From: G965261055 sp965261055 [NCBI: Fibrobacteria bacterium]
GTDB lineage: Bacteria; Fibrobacterota; Fibrobacteria; UBA11236
Direction of reading: 5' to 3'
Length of the DNA: 64,000 nucleotides
NCBI GenBank assembly: GCA_965261055.1
Contig: OZ253440.1
Location: forward strand, 1,302,001-1,366,000
Part shown: piece by piece, positions 37,023 through 47,003 of the stretch
How the letters are laid out: the number at the start of each line of letters is the position of its first letter
Position numbering within the stretch: the first letter of the stretch is position 1
Position numbers and translations under genes: made by a program
Notes under the pieces: model-generated
Seen by the model: only the letters and a program-made list of their open reading frames with translations
Told to the model about the DNA's origin: nothing
Databases searched by the model: none

Positions 37023-37089
37023 AGGCTTCTTTAACATTTAAGAGCCAAAAGATATAAAAAAGCTAGTTTATTTTTTAGCTTTGCGTTCT

Positions 37090-39801
37090 ATGATCATAAA
37101 CAAAATACTTACAAAATTTATTGGAACAGCTCATGAACGGGAAATCAAAAAATTAAAACCTATTATTGATGAGATTAATCAACTAGAACCAACACTGATT
37201 AATAAAAGTGATCATGAGCTTGTAGATATGGCCAAAAATTTGAAGGAAAAAGCTACTAAGGTTCCCTTGGATCAGCTTTTGATTGAAGCTTTTGCTTTGT
37301 GTCGAGAAGTAGCTGATCGTCGTTTGGGAATGTTAAATATTTTTAAAGATTCTGTAGAGTTTGATTTTAAAATATTGAGTCCTAATGTTTTAGAAGAAGC
37401 CAAAAATGCTCAACAGAAAGAATCTTTGATACAGGAGTGTTTTTCTGTAGCATTCTATCAAGAGTTACGAGCATTATACCCTGAGAGTCGTTGGCCTTAT
37501 AGAATGAGGTGTTTTGATGTGCAATTAATTGGTGGAAGAGCTTTGCACACTGGAAAAATAGCGGAAATGAAAACAGGAGAAGGTAAAACTTTGGTGGCAA
37601 CTTTAGCTGCTTATTTAAATGCTCTTTCTGGCAAAGGCGTTCATATTATTACGACTAATGATTATTTGGCTAAAGTTGGTTCAGGCCAAAATCGTATTTT
37701 ATTTGAATTTTTAGATCTATCTGTGGGGTTAGTTGTTGGAGATACGACTCAGGATAAAAGAAAACAGTCGTATAAATGTGATATTACTTATGGTACAAAT
37801 AACGAATTTGGTTTTGATTATTTGAGAGATAACATGGTGTCTTCTATTGAAGAGTGTGTACAACGTCAACATCATTATGCAATTGTAGATGAGGTCGATA
37901 GTATTTTAATTGATGAGGCTCGAACACCTCTAATTATTTCTGGTCCAGCAGAAGTTTCTACTGATAAATATCTTGTGTGTAATAGAGTCGTTAAAAGTCT
38001 TATTGAAAATAAACATTACACAAAAGATGAAAAAAATAAGCATGTAGGTTTAACGGAAGAGGGTGTAAATCAGTGTGAATCTCAACTGAATTTGGATAAT
38101 CTTTATGCTGATTTGAATACAGAATGGGTTCATCATTTAACGCAAGCTTTAAAAGCTCATGTATTTTTTAAGAAAGATGTAGATTACCTAATCAAAAACA
38201 GAGAAATCGTCATCATTGATGAATTTACGGGTCGTTTAATGGAAGGACGTCGTTATTCCGAAGGTTTACATCAAGCTATTGAAGCGAAAGAGAAAGTTCC
38301 TATTGCAAAAGAAAATCAAACTTTGGCAACGATCACTTTTCAAAATTACTTTCGAATGTACTCTAAATTATCGGGAATGACTGGAACTGCCGCTACGGAG
38401 GTAGTAGAGTTTGAGCAGATTTATAAACTCCAAGTTTTGGTTATTCCAACGCATCGGTCAATTCAACGGTTAGATGGACAAGACTTGATTTATCGTACAG
38501 AGAAAGAAAAATTGAAAGCAATTACAGACGATATTAAAGAAAGAAATCAAAAGGGACAACCTGTTTTAGTTGGGACAGTTTCGGTTGCAAAGTCAGAGCT
38601 TGTCAGTCAGTGTTTAAAAAAGGCAGGTATTGCTCATGAAATTTTAAACGCTAAACAGCATGAAAGAGAAGCGAATATCATAGAACAGGCTGGAGTGGAA
38701 GGACATGTGACTATTTCTACAAATATGGCTGGTCGAGGTGTTGATATTAAATTAACAGAAAAATCCAGAAAATTAGGTGGTTTATTTGTTTTAGGGACAG
38801 AAAGACACGAAGCTCGTCGTATTGATAATCAATTGCGAGGTCGTTCTGGTCGACAAGGAGATCTAGGAGGATCTCAATTTTATTTGTCTTTGGAAGATGA
38901 TTTAATGAGAGTATTTGGTTCAGTGAGAATTGCTGGAGCTATGAATCGTTTAGGTTTAAAAGAAGGTGAAGTTATTACCCATTCTTTAGTGACGCGTTCT
39001 ATCGCAGGAGCTCAAAAAAGAGTTGAGGGTCAAAACTTTGAGACTAGAAAGCATCTTTTAAAATACGATGATGTGATGAATCAACAGAGGAATATTATTT
39101 ATAAAATTCGCCGTCAAATTCTAGAAGGCTCTCAAATTCAAGAGGAAATAGAACAACGGATTAATGAAGTGTGTGAGATTCTTCTTTTGGAATACCGTTC
39201 TGCTAATTATCATGTTGAACAGTGGGATATTCAATCTCTACAACAAATGCTTAAAAAAACAGTTGGTATCAATTTAAATCTAAACATAGAAGAAATTCGA
39301 GATTACAATGCAGATACGATACAAGATAGAATTATTTCAATGATTTTAGAACGTTATCAAACTTTAAGAAATAATGTTGGTGAAGAAATAAATAATATAG
39401 AACAACAATTATTATTGATGATCATTGATCATTTTTGGAAAAATCATTTATATAGTATGGATCATTTAAAAGAAGCAATCCGTTTTAGAGGTTATGCTCA
39501 AAAAGATCCGCTACAAGAATACAAAAAAGAAGGTTTTCAATTATTTGAAAATACTTTAGATTCTATGAGTTTAGCAATTGTGGAAAAATTAATGCATTTA
39601 GATGTTAGTTTTATTGATCAACAAAGAGACCCAAAATCGACTGTTGTTGAAATTAATGCATCTTCTGGTAACTCTGATGCTTTGGTAGCTAGTAGAACTA
39701 AACATAACAGGAGAGCAAATGAAGATAAAATAGGTCGTAACGACCCTTGTATTTGTGGTAGTGGTAAAAAATACAAAAAATGTTGTGGACAAAATGGTTA
39801 A
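37090..39801 (+). CDS. secA: preprotein translocase ATPase SecA
   Basis: About 903 residues. Walker A is MKTGEGKTLVATLAAYL (about 160), the DEAD-like VDEVDSILIDEARTPL follows near 265, then GMTGTA (about 430), TNMAGRGVDIKL (about 550) and QLRGRSGRQGD (about 580). The C-terminus ends with the zinc-binding SEC-C motif RNDPCICGSGKKYKKCC. SecA drives protein export through SecYEG. The ATG at 37090 gives the usual MIINKILTKFIG start. It is divergent from gph and overlaps tmk by 8 bp. Confidence 0.98.
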   Translation: MIINKILTKFIGTAHEREIKKLKPIIDEINQLEPTLINKSDHELVDMAKNLKEKATKVPLDQLLIEAFALCREVADRRLGMLNIFKDSVEFDFKILSPNVLEEAKNAQQKESLIQECFSVAFYQELRALYPESRWPYRMRCFDVQLIGGRALHTGKIAEMKTGEGKTLVATLAAYLNALSGKGVHIITTNDYLAKVGSGQNRILFEFLDLSVGLVVGDTTQDKRKQSYKCDITYGTNNEFGFDYLRDNMVSSIEECVQRQHHYAIVDEVDSILIDEARTPLIISGPAEVSTDKYLVCNRVVKSLIENKHYTKDEKNKHVGLTEEGVNQCESQLNLDNLYADLNTEWVHHLTQALKAHVFFKKDVDYLIKNREIVIIDEFTGRLMEGRRYSEGLHQAIEAKEKVPIAKENQTLATITFQNYFRMYSKLSGMTGTAATEVVEFEQIYKLQVLVIPTHRSIQRLDGQDLIYRTEKEKLKAITDDIKERNQKGQPVLVGTVSVAKSELVSQCLKKAGIAHEILNAKQHEREANIIEQAGVEGHVTISTNMAGRGVDIKLTEKSRKLGGLFVLGTERHEARRIDNQLRGRSGRQGDLGGSQFYLSLEDDLMRVFGSVRIAGAMNRLGLKEGEVITHSLVTRSIAGAQKRVEGQNFETRKHLLKYDDVMNQQRNIIYKIRRQILEGSQIQEEIEQRINEVCEILLLEYRSANYHVEQWDIQSLQQMLKKTVGINLNLNIEEIRDYNADTIQDRIISMILERYQTLRNNVGEEINNIEQQLLLMIIDHFWKNHLYSMDHLKEAIRFRGYAQKDPLQEYKKEGFQLFENTLDSMSLAIVEKLMHLDVSFIDQQRDPKSTVVEINASSGNSDALVASRTKHNRRANEDKIGRNDPCICGSGKKYKKCCGQNG

Positions 39802-40444
39802 GAAGGAGCTTTTAAAAGGGTTGTTTTTTTGTATTGAAGGCCTTGATGGATCTGGAAAAAGTACTCAGATACAGCTTCTGAACCAAAGGTTATGCGACAA
39901 TGGTTACAATGTAGATATTATTCGTGAACCAGGTGGTTGTGCTCTTTCAGAAGAAATCAGAGAGATTTTATTGTTGAAGAAAGATCTAAAAATATCTTCT
40001 ATTAGTGAATTATTGTTGTTTATGGCATCTCGTTATCAGTTAATTGAAGAAGTACTTTTACCCAAGCTTGAACAAAGAAATCAGATTATTTTGGCAGATC
40101 GTTTTGTTTGGTCAACAATTGCTTATCAAGGATATGGTAGGAGCTTATCTATTAAATTTGTTAAGCGAATGTGTAAAATGATTTGTAGGCTGGCGATGCC
40201 TCATCATACATTTTTACTAAAAATTTCTCTAGAACAGATGAAAGAAAGATTAAAAGATCAAGCCTACGATAGGATGGAATCTCAAGGAAGCATTTTTTTT
40301 GGAAAAGTGATGGAAGGTTATGATGCCTGCGTACGAGATAGCATGGATCATTCTACAGTTATTTCAGCGATGGAGTCACCTAAGGTTATTGCTGATTTAA
40401 TCTGGAATAAAATACAAGTCATTTTAAATGATAGGATGTGTTAA
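39794..40444 (+). CDS. tmk: thymidylate kinase
   Basis: About 216 residues from ATG 39794. The P-loop is FCIEGLDGSGKSTQIQLL, the DRX motif is ADRFVWSTIAYQGYGR (about 92) and the LID region has RLKDQAYDRME near 150. It converts dTMP to dTDP. An upstream in-frame ATG would lie inside secA and adds non-conserved residues. Stop is directly followed by the ctp start, so secA-tmk-ctp looks like one transcript. Confidence 0.95.
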   Translation: MVKKELLKGLFFCIEGLDGSGKSTQIQLLNQRLCDNGYNVDIIREPGGCALSEEIREILLLKKDLKISSISELLLFMASRYQLIEEVLLPKLEQRNQIILADRFVWSTIAYQGYGRSLSIKFVKRMCKMICRLAMPHHTFLLKISLEQMKERLKDQAYDRMESQGSIFFGKVMEGYDACVRDSMDHSTVISAMESPKVIADLIWNKIQVILNDRMC

Positions 40445-42115
40445 ATGTTTAAACTTAAAAAAACATGGATTATTGTTTGTGTACTAGCTTTATTATGTTT
40501 AAGTTATAGTGTGACAGTAATGGCACAAAATAAATTTAATTATAGTTCTTTTCTTTTGATTGAAAGAGTAATTGAAGGAATTCAAAATTATTATGTTAAA
40601 AATATTCCTGTAGATACTTTAATTAGAGCCGCTATTAAGGGAATAGAAGATAAAGTGGACCCTCACACCAGCTATTTAGAACCTAGAGATTTGGATGATT
40701 TAAAAATTTCTAGTGAAGGTTCTTTTGGAGGCTTAGGAATTATTATTAGTATTAGAGAAAAAATACTTACAATTGTGTCTCCTCTACAGGGAACTCCAGC
40801 AAGTAAAGTTAGACTTAGTGCTGGTGATCAAATTATTTTGATTGACGGGATAACAACTAAAGGTTTATCTATTGATAAAGCTGTTGACAAATTGAGAGGC
40901 AAAGTAGGATCTGATGTGGTTGTGACGATTCAAAGAGAAGGTGAGTTGAGACCTTTTGAAGTTACAGTTACACGTGGTAAAATTGAAATCAAAAGTGTAC
41001 CTTTTTATACTATGTTAAACGATTCTGTAGGTTTTATTAGGGTTATTCAATTTTCTCAAAATACTACAGAAAATTTTAAAAAAAAATTACAAGAGCTTAA
41101 AAAGAGGGGCATGCAAAAATTGATTCTGGATTTAAGAAATAATCCAGGTGGTTTATTGAATCAAGCTATCTCTATGTCTTCTGTGTTTCTAAATAAGGGC
41201 GTAAAAGTTCTTTTTTCAGAAGGGCGAAAGAAAGACAGTAATCAAGAATTTTTTAATGAATATCACCCTCTTTGGGATGAAGATTTAATTGTTTTAGTTA
41301 ATGAAGGTTCCGCATCTGCAGCCGAAATTGTTTCAGGTGCTTTACAAGATTACGATCAAGCTTTGATTTTGGGAGATACAACTTTTGGAAAAGGGTCCGT
41401 CCAGTCTGTATTGCCTTTAAGTGTTAAAGGTGACGGGTTAAAGGTAACTCTAGCGTACTATTATACTCCTTCTGGTCGTTGTATCAATTTGACTCGCTTA
41501 AAGGATGGCTCAAAAGATACAAGTCTTACTGATAATTCTAATCAACAAATTTTTTATACTAAAAATAAAAGAAAAGTATATGGGGGAGGAGGGATTATTC
41601 CTGATATTATTGTTCCTTTAGAGCCTCTACCTTTATTTTATTTAGCTCTTGAGAGAAGGACAATGTTTTTTAAATTTATTATTAAAAATAAAAAGAAATT
41701 AAAAGATCTTTATACAGTTGACCTGAGCTTTAATGTTCCCGATAAGCTTCTTCTTGATTTTGAAGTATTTGTAAATCAAGATACAACATTTTCTAGCTTT
41801 AAAGGTATTGCTACTTTGTCCTTTGATTCTTTTAAAAAAGAAATAGAAAGAGACTCATTGGAGAATTATAGTAAAAAATTTCAAAACAGAATCAATGCTC
41901 TATCTAAGGTATTAAAAGAAAAAGACAGTAAGAAATTTTCTAAAAATAGAAATAAAATTAAAAAGGCATTAAAAAGAGAAATGTTACAAATTATTAAAAA
42001 TGATAGCTTGAGTACTCACTTTCAATTAACATACGACATACAGGTTCAAAAAGCTCTAAGCATATTTGAAGATAATCAATATTATTTTAAAGTACTTTCT
42101 CCTCCCAATCGTTAA
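40445..42115 (+). CDS. ctp: C-terminal processing protease (S41 family, PDZ)
   Basis: A 556-residue exported serine protease. A signal peptide ends near residue 28 (VTVMAQ). A PDZ domain spans about 95-175 (GGLGIIISIREK and LSAGDQIILIDG), followed by the protease domain with LILDLRNNPGGLLNQA (about 228), the catalytic serine in NEGSASAAEIVSG (about 291) and the lysine in FGKGSVQSVLPL (about 317). Downstream GGGGIIPDIIVP is also typical. The last 150 residues are basic and helical. Starts the base after the tmk stop and overlaps the convergent aminotransferase by 29 bp. Confidence 0.95.
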   Translation: MFKLKKTWIIVCVLALLCLSYSVTVMAQNKFNYSSFLLIERVIEGIQNYYVKNIPVDTLIRAAIKGIEDKVDPHTSYLEPRDLDDLKISSEGSFGGLGIIISIREKILTIVSPLQGTPASKVRLSAGDQIILIDGITTKGLSIDKAVDKLRGKVGSDVVVTIQREGELRPFEVTVTRGKIEIKSVPFYTMLNDSVGFIRVIQFSQNTTENFKKKLQELKKRGMQKLILDLRNNPGGLLNQAISMSSVFLNKGVKVLFSEGRKKDSNQEFFNEYHPLWDEDLIVLVNEGSASAAEIVSGALQDYDQALILGDTTFGKGSVQSVLPLSVKGDGLKVTLAYYYTPSGRCINLTRLKDGSKDTSLTDNSNQQIFYTKNKRKVYGGGGIIPDIIVPLEPLPLFYLALERRTMFFKFIIKNKKKLKDLYTVDLSFNVPDKLLLDFEVFVNQDTTFSSFKGIATLSFDSFKKEIERDSLENYSKKFQNRINALSKVLKEKDSKKFSKNRNKIKKALKREMLQIIKNDSLSTHFQLTYDIQVQKALSIFEDNQYYFKVLSPPNR

Positions 42116-42947
42116 AATATGCTAATATTTTATTGAACCAAGTTTTCTTAAAATTTGTAGAATAATGTTGAATTTTGGTTTGATTGATTTTTGAAATAAC
42201 GATGACCCCAAGTATAGACGATGTTGAAAATGCTTCTTGAAAATTTTCTATTTCGTTTATATTGATGTTTCTTTCACATACTTTCCAATTTAAAGATTTC
42301 GCCATTTCTAAAATTTGAGAACGCGTAATACCTGGTAGAATTGAGTTGTTTAATGTTGGGGTAGTTAGGGTATTGTTAATAATGCAAAAGAAATTAGAAC
42401 TGGTTAATTCTAAAATGTTTTGATTAGTATCAATTAGTAAAGTGTCATCAAAATTCTGTTGGATGCTTTTTTGCTTGTGTAGAATATTAGGTAAATAATT
42501 TAGGGTTTTTAAATTAGATAGAGACGAAAAATCTTTTTGTAGAGTTGTATTAATATTGATGTGATTTGAGATTCTTCTCCTTATGGGTAAGTCTTTAATT
42601 GTAATAAATAAATGACATTTTTGTTTGTTAGAAATATTCAAACTAAAGTCGTAAGCACCTCTGGTAACAATAATGCGTACTATTGATAGTAATGATTGGC
42701 TTTTTACACAAAGTTGTTTAATAATATTTTCAATTTGGTTTGCTGTAGGAAGGTTTGAAATAAAGATTTGTTTTGCGGATAAAGAAAGACGTTGGTAGTG
42801 ATCTTTCCAAAATATAGGTTTCCCATTTTTTGCTTTTAGAGTTTCAAATAGTCCATCCCCTAAAAATAGTCCACGATCAAATAAAGGTATTTTCGCTTTC
42901 TTTGACTCAAGAATTTTTCCATTAACATAACTATATGTGATTGGCAT
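42087..42947 (-). CDS. class IV pyridoxal-phosphate aminotransferase (DAAT/ilvE/pabC-like)
   Basis: A 286-residue fold-type IV enzyme. The start YSYVNGKILESKKAKIPLFDRG and FLGDGLFETLKAKNG (about 30) are family signatures. The PLP lysine probably lies in LKTLNYLPNILHKQ (about 155), followed by ELTSSNFFCI (about 188) and PGITRSQILEMAK (about 215). Branched-chain aminotransferase, D-amino-acid aminotransferase and aminodeoxychorismate lyase share these motifs, and the short length favours the last two. Overlaps ctp tail to tail by 29 bp. Confidence 0.88.
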   Translation of the reverse strand: MPITYSYVNGKILESKKAKIPLFDRGLFLGDGLFETLKAKNGKPIFWKDHYQRLSLSAKQIFISNLPTANQIENIIKQLCVKSQSLLSIVRIIVTRGAYDFSLNISNKQKCHLFITIKDLPIRRRISNHININTTLQKDFSSLSNLKTLNYLPNILHKQKSIQQNFDDTLLIDTNQNILELTSSNFFCIINNTLTTPTLNNSILPGITRSQILEMAKSLNWKVCERNININEIENFQEAFSTSSILGVIVISKINQTKIQHYSTNFKKTWFNKILAYFNDWEEKVL

Positions 42948-42967
42948 ATTAGAGTGAGTTAAATGCT

Positions 42968-44062
42968 TTAATATTGATTTCCAAATTCTAATTTTTTGGA
43001 TTTATAAGAATTTAAATTTTCAATAGAATCAAGTTGTAGATCTTTTTCTTTTTTAAAAAATTCTTCAAGATGTTTAAAAAAATCTATGAGAGTTCTCGCT
43101 TTGAGTACAGTTTGAATGGATTTTATTTGTGGATTGTATGTTTTTAAAATACATGATCCTATTTGTTTGAGTCTTCCTAAAGAAAATATTTCAGATTGAC
43201 TTTCTTCCATTAAAAAATGAAAATAATTTTTAAATAAATTTATTTGATCTTCTGTGTTGATATTTTTCTTAGGTTTATTTTGAATGTAATCGGAAACATC
43301 TCTTAAAAGCCAAGGGTTATGTAAAACACCTCTACCAATTGAAATTCCATCAACACCATAAATTTTAATTTTATCTAGAGCATGTTGTAAAGTTAAAACA
43401 TCTCCATTACCTACAATAGGTATTTTGGATCTAGCTTTAACTTCACCTATTATTTCCCAGTTTGCTAAACCTTTGTAGCCTTGTTGACGCGTTCGACCAT
43501 GAATGACGAAAAGACTAGCACCTTCTTCTTGAGCAATATGATGTGATTCTAAAACATTAATGTTATTATCAGTGTAACCGATGCGCACTTTAACAGAAAC
43601 AGGTAAAGATACAGCCTGTACAACTGAATTAACAATTTTTTGGAAATGATTAAGATCCAATAAAAGGCCAGATCCACATTGGCGTTTAACAACCCTAGGA
43701 GAAGGACAACCACTATTAATTTCAATCATGTCTGCACTAGCCATTTCTGCAATTTTAGCTGTTTGAATCATAAATGAAGGCTCTCCTCCATAGATTTGAA
43801 CACAGAAAGGGCGTTGTTGTTCATTAAACTTCATTTGTAAAACTGCTTTACGATTTTTATAAAATAGTTCCTTAGCAGAAATGAATTCTGATGTTAAAAG
43901 CCCTGTATTATGATTTGTTGTATGTTGTATAAGTTGGCGAAAAGGATAGTCTGTAACACCATGCATAGAGGAAAGGTAAATATTTGGAAAAATGGAAAAA
44001 TCTCCAATTTCAATTGGTTTTAGTAAAGTTTGTGTTGGATTTAAGTTTTTGATAATTAACAA
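42968..44062 (-). CDS. tRNA-dihydrouridine synthase (DusB-like)
   Basis: A 364-residue flavin enzyme reducing uridines in tRNA. The N-terminal SSMHGVTDYPFRQL, the catalytic cysteine in EINSGCPSPRVVKRQCGSGL (about 105), VKVRIGYT (about 150), FVIHGRTRQQGYKGLANW (about 180) and GISIGRGVLHNPWLL (about 240) are all present. The start is TTG at 44062, and no better ATG is available. A C-terminal tail of about 40 residues follows the core. It follows the divergent zinc-ribbon gene at the 5' side and precedes the aminotransferase by 20 bp. Confidence 0.93.
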   Translation of the reverse strand: MLIIKNLNPTQTLLKPIEIGDFSIFPNIYLSSMHGVTDYPFRQLIQHTTNHNTGLLTSEFISAKELFYKNRKAVLQMKFNEQQRPFCVQIYGGEPSFMIQTAKIAEMASADMIEINSGCPSPRVVKRQCGSGLLLDLNHFQKIVNSVVQAVSLPVSVKVRIGYTDNNINVLESHHIAQEEGASLFVIHGRTRQQGYKGLANWEIIGEVKARSKIPIVGNGDVLTLQHALDKIKIYGVDGISIGRGVLHNPWLLRDVSDYIQNKPKKNINTEDQINLFKNYFHFLMEESQSEIFSLGRLKQIGSCILKTYNPQIKSIQTVLKARTLIDFFKHLEEFFKKEKDLQLDSIENLNSYKSKKLEFGNQY

Positions 44063-44173
44063 TTTAGAATTTTAAATATTTATTGTGCATGGTTTATCAT
44101 TATTTTTAAATAGTTAAAGCTTTTGTTATATTGTTTTTAGCAAAGATAAAATTTAACTTTGGTGTTTGATAAT

Positions 44174-44401
44174 ATGACTCAACAAAATTTACCTCAATGC
44201 GTTTGTGGATATACTCGAGAATCCTATAATAAACAAGTATCTATACAAATTCGTCAAGAATACAGTTTTTTGGGTATTTTTTGTTTATTAGTAGGAGTGA
44301 GTGCTATTCCAAAGAAAATATATTTTAGTTGTTTTGATTGTGAAAAAGAGTTTGATGTGGAAGTCAATCCCAATCGTAAATTTTTGAAAGAAAACATTTA
44401 G
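44174..44401 (+). CDS. small Cys-rich protein with one hydrophobic segment
   Basis: About 75 residues starting at ATG 44174 (GGTG lies at a suitable distance, and TAACTTTG is at 44154). It has a CVCGY pair near the start and SCFDCE near residue 57, forming a possible four-cysteine zinc ribbon, with a hydrophobic stretch (FLGIFCLLVGVSAIP) between them. I do not recognise the family. It precedes the membrane spermidine-synthase-like gene by 8 bp, so they are probably cotranscribed. Confidence 0.7.
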   Translation: MTQQNLPQCVCGYTRESYNKQVSIQIRQEYSFLGIFCLLVGVSAIPKKIYFSCFDCEKEFDVEVNPNRKFLKENI

Positions 44402-44409
44402 ACCTTTTC

Positions 44410-46074
44410 ATGTTTGCATTATTCTCTACACACCGATTTCAAATAGGTTTATTTTTATGTGTTCTGGCTTCTGGGTTTTCAGGAATTATTGCTGAATTGA
44501 ATTTGTTTAATATCGCTCACCTTTTGGTTGGTGGAACTAATCGTATTTTAGCTTATACAATGGGAGTTATGATGTTCTTTATGGGGATTGGTTCTCTCTC
44601 CATCCGTTTTAAGTTTTTTAATTTAGATCGATTGACAATTTTCTTCTTAGTTGAAATTTTTTTGTCTATTTTTATTTCCTCTAGTGTTTTTGTCATCTAT
44701 GCATTAGGATCTCTATATCCGAATTTGAGTTTATACTTTATTTTATTGTATAGTGCTACGATTGGTTTTTTAATTGGGTTTGAAATTCCATTGATGCTTT
44801 TAATTTTAGAGGAGAAAAAAAATAATTTAGTGAAAAATTCTTCATTAATTTTATTTGCTGATTATTTTGGTTCTTTGATTGGTTTTGTTTTATTTACACA
44901 TATTTTTCTACATACATTTGGTTTGCCTTTGTCCGCATTAATAGTATCTAGTTTTAATTTAATTTTGGCATTGGGTGTAAGTATTTTATTTTACTCAAAG
45001 ATGATAAAACGAAAATTGATTTACATTTTATTGTTACTCTCAACTGGAATTATTCTTGTATTATTTTTAAAATCAGATGCAATTATTGATTGGTCTGAAA
45101 AAAATCTTTTTAGAGATGATATTATTATTTCAAAACAAACACCTTATCAACAAGTTGTTTTAACTCAAGGTTCTAGGGAATTTTCAAAGATATATGATAC
45201 AATTCGTCAAGAGAAAGGGAGAGTTTCAGAAGAGTATAAAGGTGAATTTGGAGATTTAAGAGTAGAAGAGTATAAGTCTATTTCGAAGAGTCCAGATATT
45301 CGTTTATTTATTAATGGAGGTTTACAGTTTTCGACCTTAGATGAATTTCGTTATCATGAATTATTAGTGCATCCTGCCATGTCAATACATCGTAACCCTA
45401 GGACAGTTTTGATTGGAGGTGGTGGAGATGGTTTGGCTTTAAGAGAAGTTCTAAAATACGAAAGTATTGAAAGAGTTTTTTTAATAGATATAGATTCAGC
45501 AGTGACAGATTTTTTTATTAATAACAAACTATGTAAAAATTTAAACAACTCTTCTTTAAGTCATCCTAAGGTAACTTTAGTTCATCAAGATATTCTTCAA
45601 TTTTTAAGAGAAGCTTCTATTGTATTTGATGTTGTTATTTTAGATTTTCCAGATCCTCATCATGATGCAGTTGCTAAATTGTATAGTTTACAATTTTACC
45701 GTTATTTAAAACAACATTTATCTCTAGAATCCTTAGTTGTTACTCAATCTACATCTCCCATTTTTCATAGAAGGGCATTTGTAACAATTTATAAAACTTT
45801 AAACTTTGCGTTTAACCAAACAGTGTTACCTTACCAGGTTTCTATGCCATCCTTTGGGCAATGGGGTTTTCAAATGTTAAAGATGAATAAAACTTCGGAA
45901 GAATTAAAGTCTAGCTTATCAAAAATGAAATTAAAAGTTGAAACGCAGTATTTAAATGAAGATATCTTAAAGGGCATGACAAGCTTTGGAAAGGGTTTGT
46001 TTCAAGATAGTGCTTCAATTAAAATTGAAAATTGGCTTAGACCGAATTTAGTAGAAGCTTATCGAAATCCTTAA
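44410..46074 (+). CDS. membrane-anchored spermidine-synthase-like protein
   Basis: A 554-residue protein. Residues about 10-215 make six or seven membrane helices (SGFSGIIAELNLFNIAHLLVG at the start, abridged). Residues about 240-540 are a spermidine-synthase/SAM-binding domain: LFINGGLQFSTLDEFRYHE (about 300), TVLIGGGGDGLALREVLKY (about 330) and VVILDFPDPH (about 412) are family motifs of aminopropyltransferases. Fused membrane forms are known and often lie beside small membrane proteins. Whether it makes a polyamine or another SAM product is not visible. Confidence 0.88.
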   Translation: MFALFSTHRFQIGLFLCVLASGFSGIIAELNLFNIAHLLVGGTNRILAYTMGVMMFFMGIGSLSIRFKFFNLDRLTIFFLVEIFLSIFISSSVFVIYALGSLYPNLSLYFILLYSATIGFLIGFEIPLMLLILEEKKNNLVKNSSLILFADYFGSLIGFVLFTHIFLHTFGLPLSALIVSSFNLILALGVSILFYSKMIKRKLIYILLLLSTGIILVLFLKSDAIIDWSEKNLFRDDIIISKQTPYQQVVLTQGSREFSKIYDTIRQEKGRVSEEYKGEFGDLRVEEYKSISKSPDIRLFINGGLQFSTLDEFRYHELLVHPAMSIHRNPRTVLIGGGGDGLALREVLKYESIERVFLIDIDSAVTDFFINNKLCKNLNNSSLSHPKVTLVHQDILQFLREASIVFDVVILDFPDPHHDAVAKLYSLQFYRYLKQHLSLESLVVTQSTSPIFHRRAFVTIYKTLNFAFNQTVLPYQVSMPSFGQWGFQMLKMNKTSEELKSSLSKMKLKVETQYLNEDILKGMTSFGKGLFQDSASIKIENWLRPNLVEAYRNP

Positions 46075-46079
46075 TAGGT

Positions 46080-46967
46080 TTATAAATTTACCCAATCTTG
46101 AGGCTTTAGATAAAAATTAATTAAGTCCTTTTCAGGAGAGTTTTCAGGGAAGTTATCTTGATAATGCCAACGAGCTACTTTGGGCATTGAAATCAGTATG
46201 GATTCTGTTCTACCTCCAGACTGCAAACCAAAATGTGTTCCTCGATCGTATAATAAATTGAATTCAACATAGCGACTTCTACGAAGTTCTTGAAATTCCT
46301 TTTGCTTGATTGTAAAAGGTTTGTCTTTATTTTGATGAATAAAAGGAAAATAGAGGTTAGGGAAATTTAAACCTAGATTTTTTACGAAGTGAAAAGTTTT
46401 TAAAGGTTCTTTCTTGAGTTGATCAAAAAATAATCCTCCAATACCTCGGGTTTCTTTTCGATTGGGAAGAAAGAAGTAATGATCACATTGTTTTTTAAAT
46501 AGGGAGTAGTCTTGATCATAGTTTAAACAAATCTCTTGTAATTTTTTATGGAAATCAATGATTTGATCTTTGTTTGGATAAGTTGGGGTTAAGTCAATTC
46601 CTCCTCCAAACCAATATGTTTTATTGGTTTTAAAATAGCGAATATTCATGTGAATTGTAGGAACAAATGGATTTTTAGGGTGAATAACTAAACTAACTCC
46701 TGTGGCGATAAAAGGAGTTTTTTCTTGAAAATCTTTGATAGAAATTGCTGTGTGTGGCAATTGGTCACCCTCAATCTTTGCAAAATTGACACCACCTTTC
46801 TCAATCCAATTAGAATCTTCCCAGACACGGGTAGTTCCTCCACCTGATCCTTTAGTATAATTCCATTTATCTTCTTGAGAAAGCGGGCTATTGTTGTTGG
46901 AAAAAAAATCTGTGATGTTGTTTTGAACCTCTTTGAAAGCTTTTATCACAGCTGTGTCTTGAATCAT
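46080..46967 (-). CDS. hemF: coproporphyrinogen-III oxidase, oxygen-dependent
   Basis: A 295-residue heme-pathway enzyme. Motifs include GGGTTRVWEDSNWIEKGGVNF (abridged, about 43), ATGVSLVIHPKNPFVPTIHMN (abridged), YFKTNKTYWFGGGIDLTP (about 110) and RYVEFNLLYDRGTHFGLQSGGR (abridged, about 232). It decarboxylates coproporphyrinogen III using O2, which implies an aerobic lifestyle. Tail to tail with the spermidine-synthase-like gene (5 bp) and head to head with lgt. Confidence 0.97.
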   Translation of the reverse strand: MIQDTAVIKAFKEVQNNITDFFSNNNSPLSQEDKWNYTKGSGGGTTRVWEDSNWIEKGGVNFAKIEGDQLPHTAISIKDFQEKTPFIATGVSLVIHPKNPFVPTIHMNIRYFKTNKTYWFGGGIDLTPTYPNKDQIIDFHKKLQEICLNYDQDYSLFKKQCDHYFFLPNRKETRGIGGLFFDQLKKEPLKTFHFVKNLGLNFPNLYFPFIHQNKDKPFTIKQKEFQELRRSRYVEFNLLYDRGTHFGLQSGGRTESILISMPKVARWHYQDNFPENSPEKDLINFYLKPQDWVNL

Positions 46968-47003
46968 ATGACAAAGCTAATTTTTTTAGTTATTTTCGTC
47001 TAT

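Noticed and set aside
37076-37083. TAnnTTTG promoter elements before secA, proS and the small Cys-rich gene
   Set aside because: The pattern is expected by chance many times in such AT-rich DNA, and partner -33 elements are missing in most cases. Kept only as a weak call at acpP.
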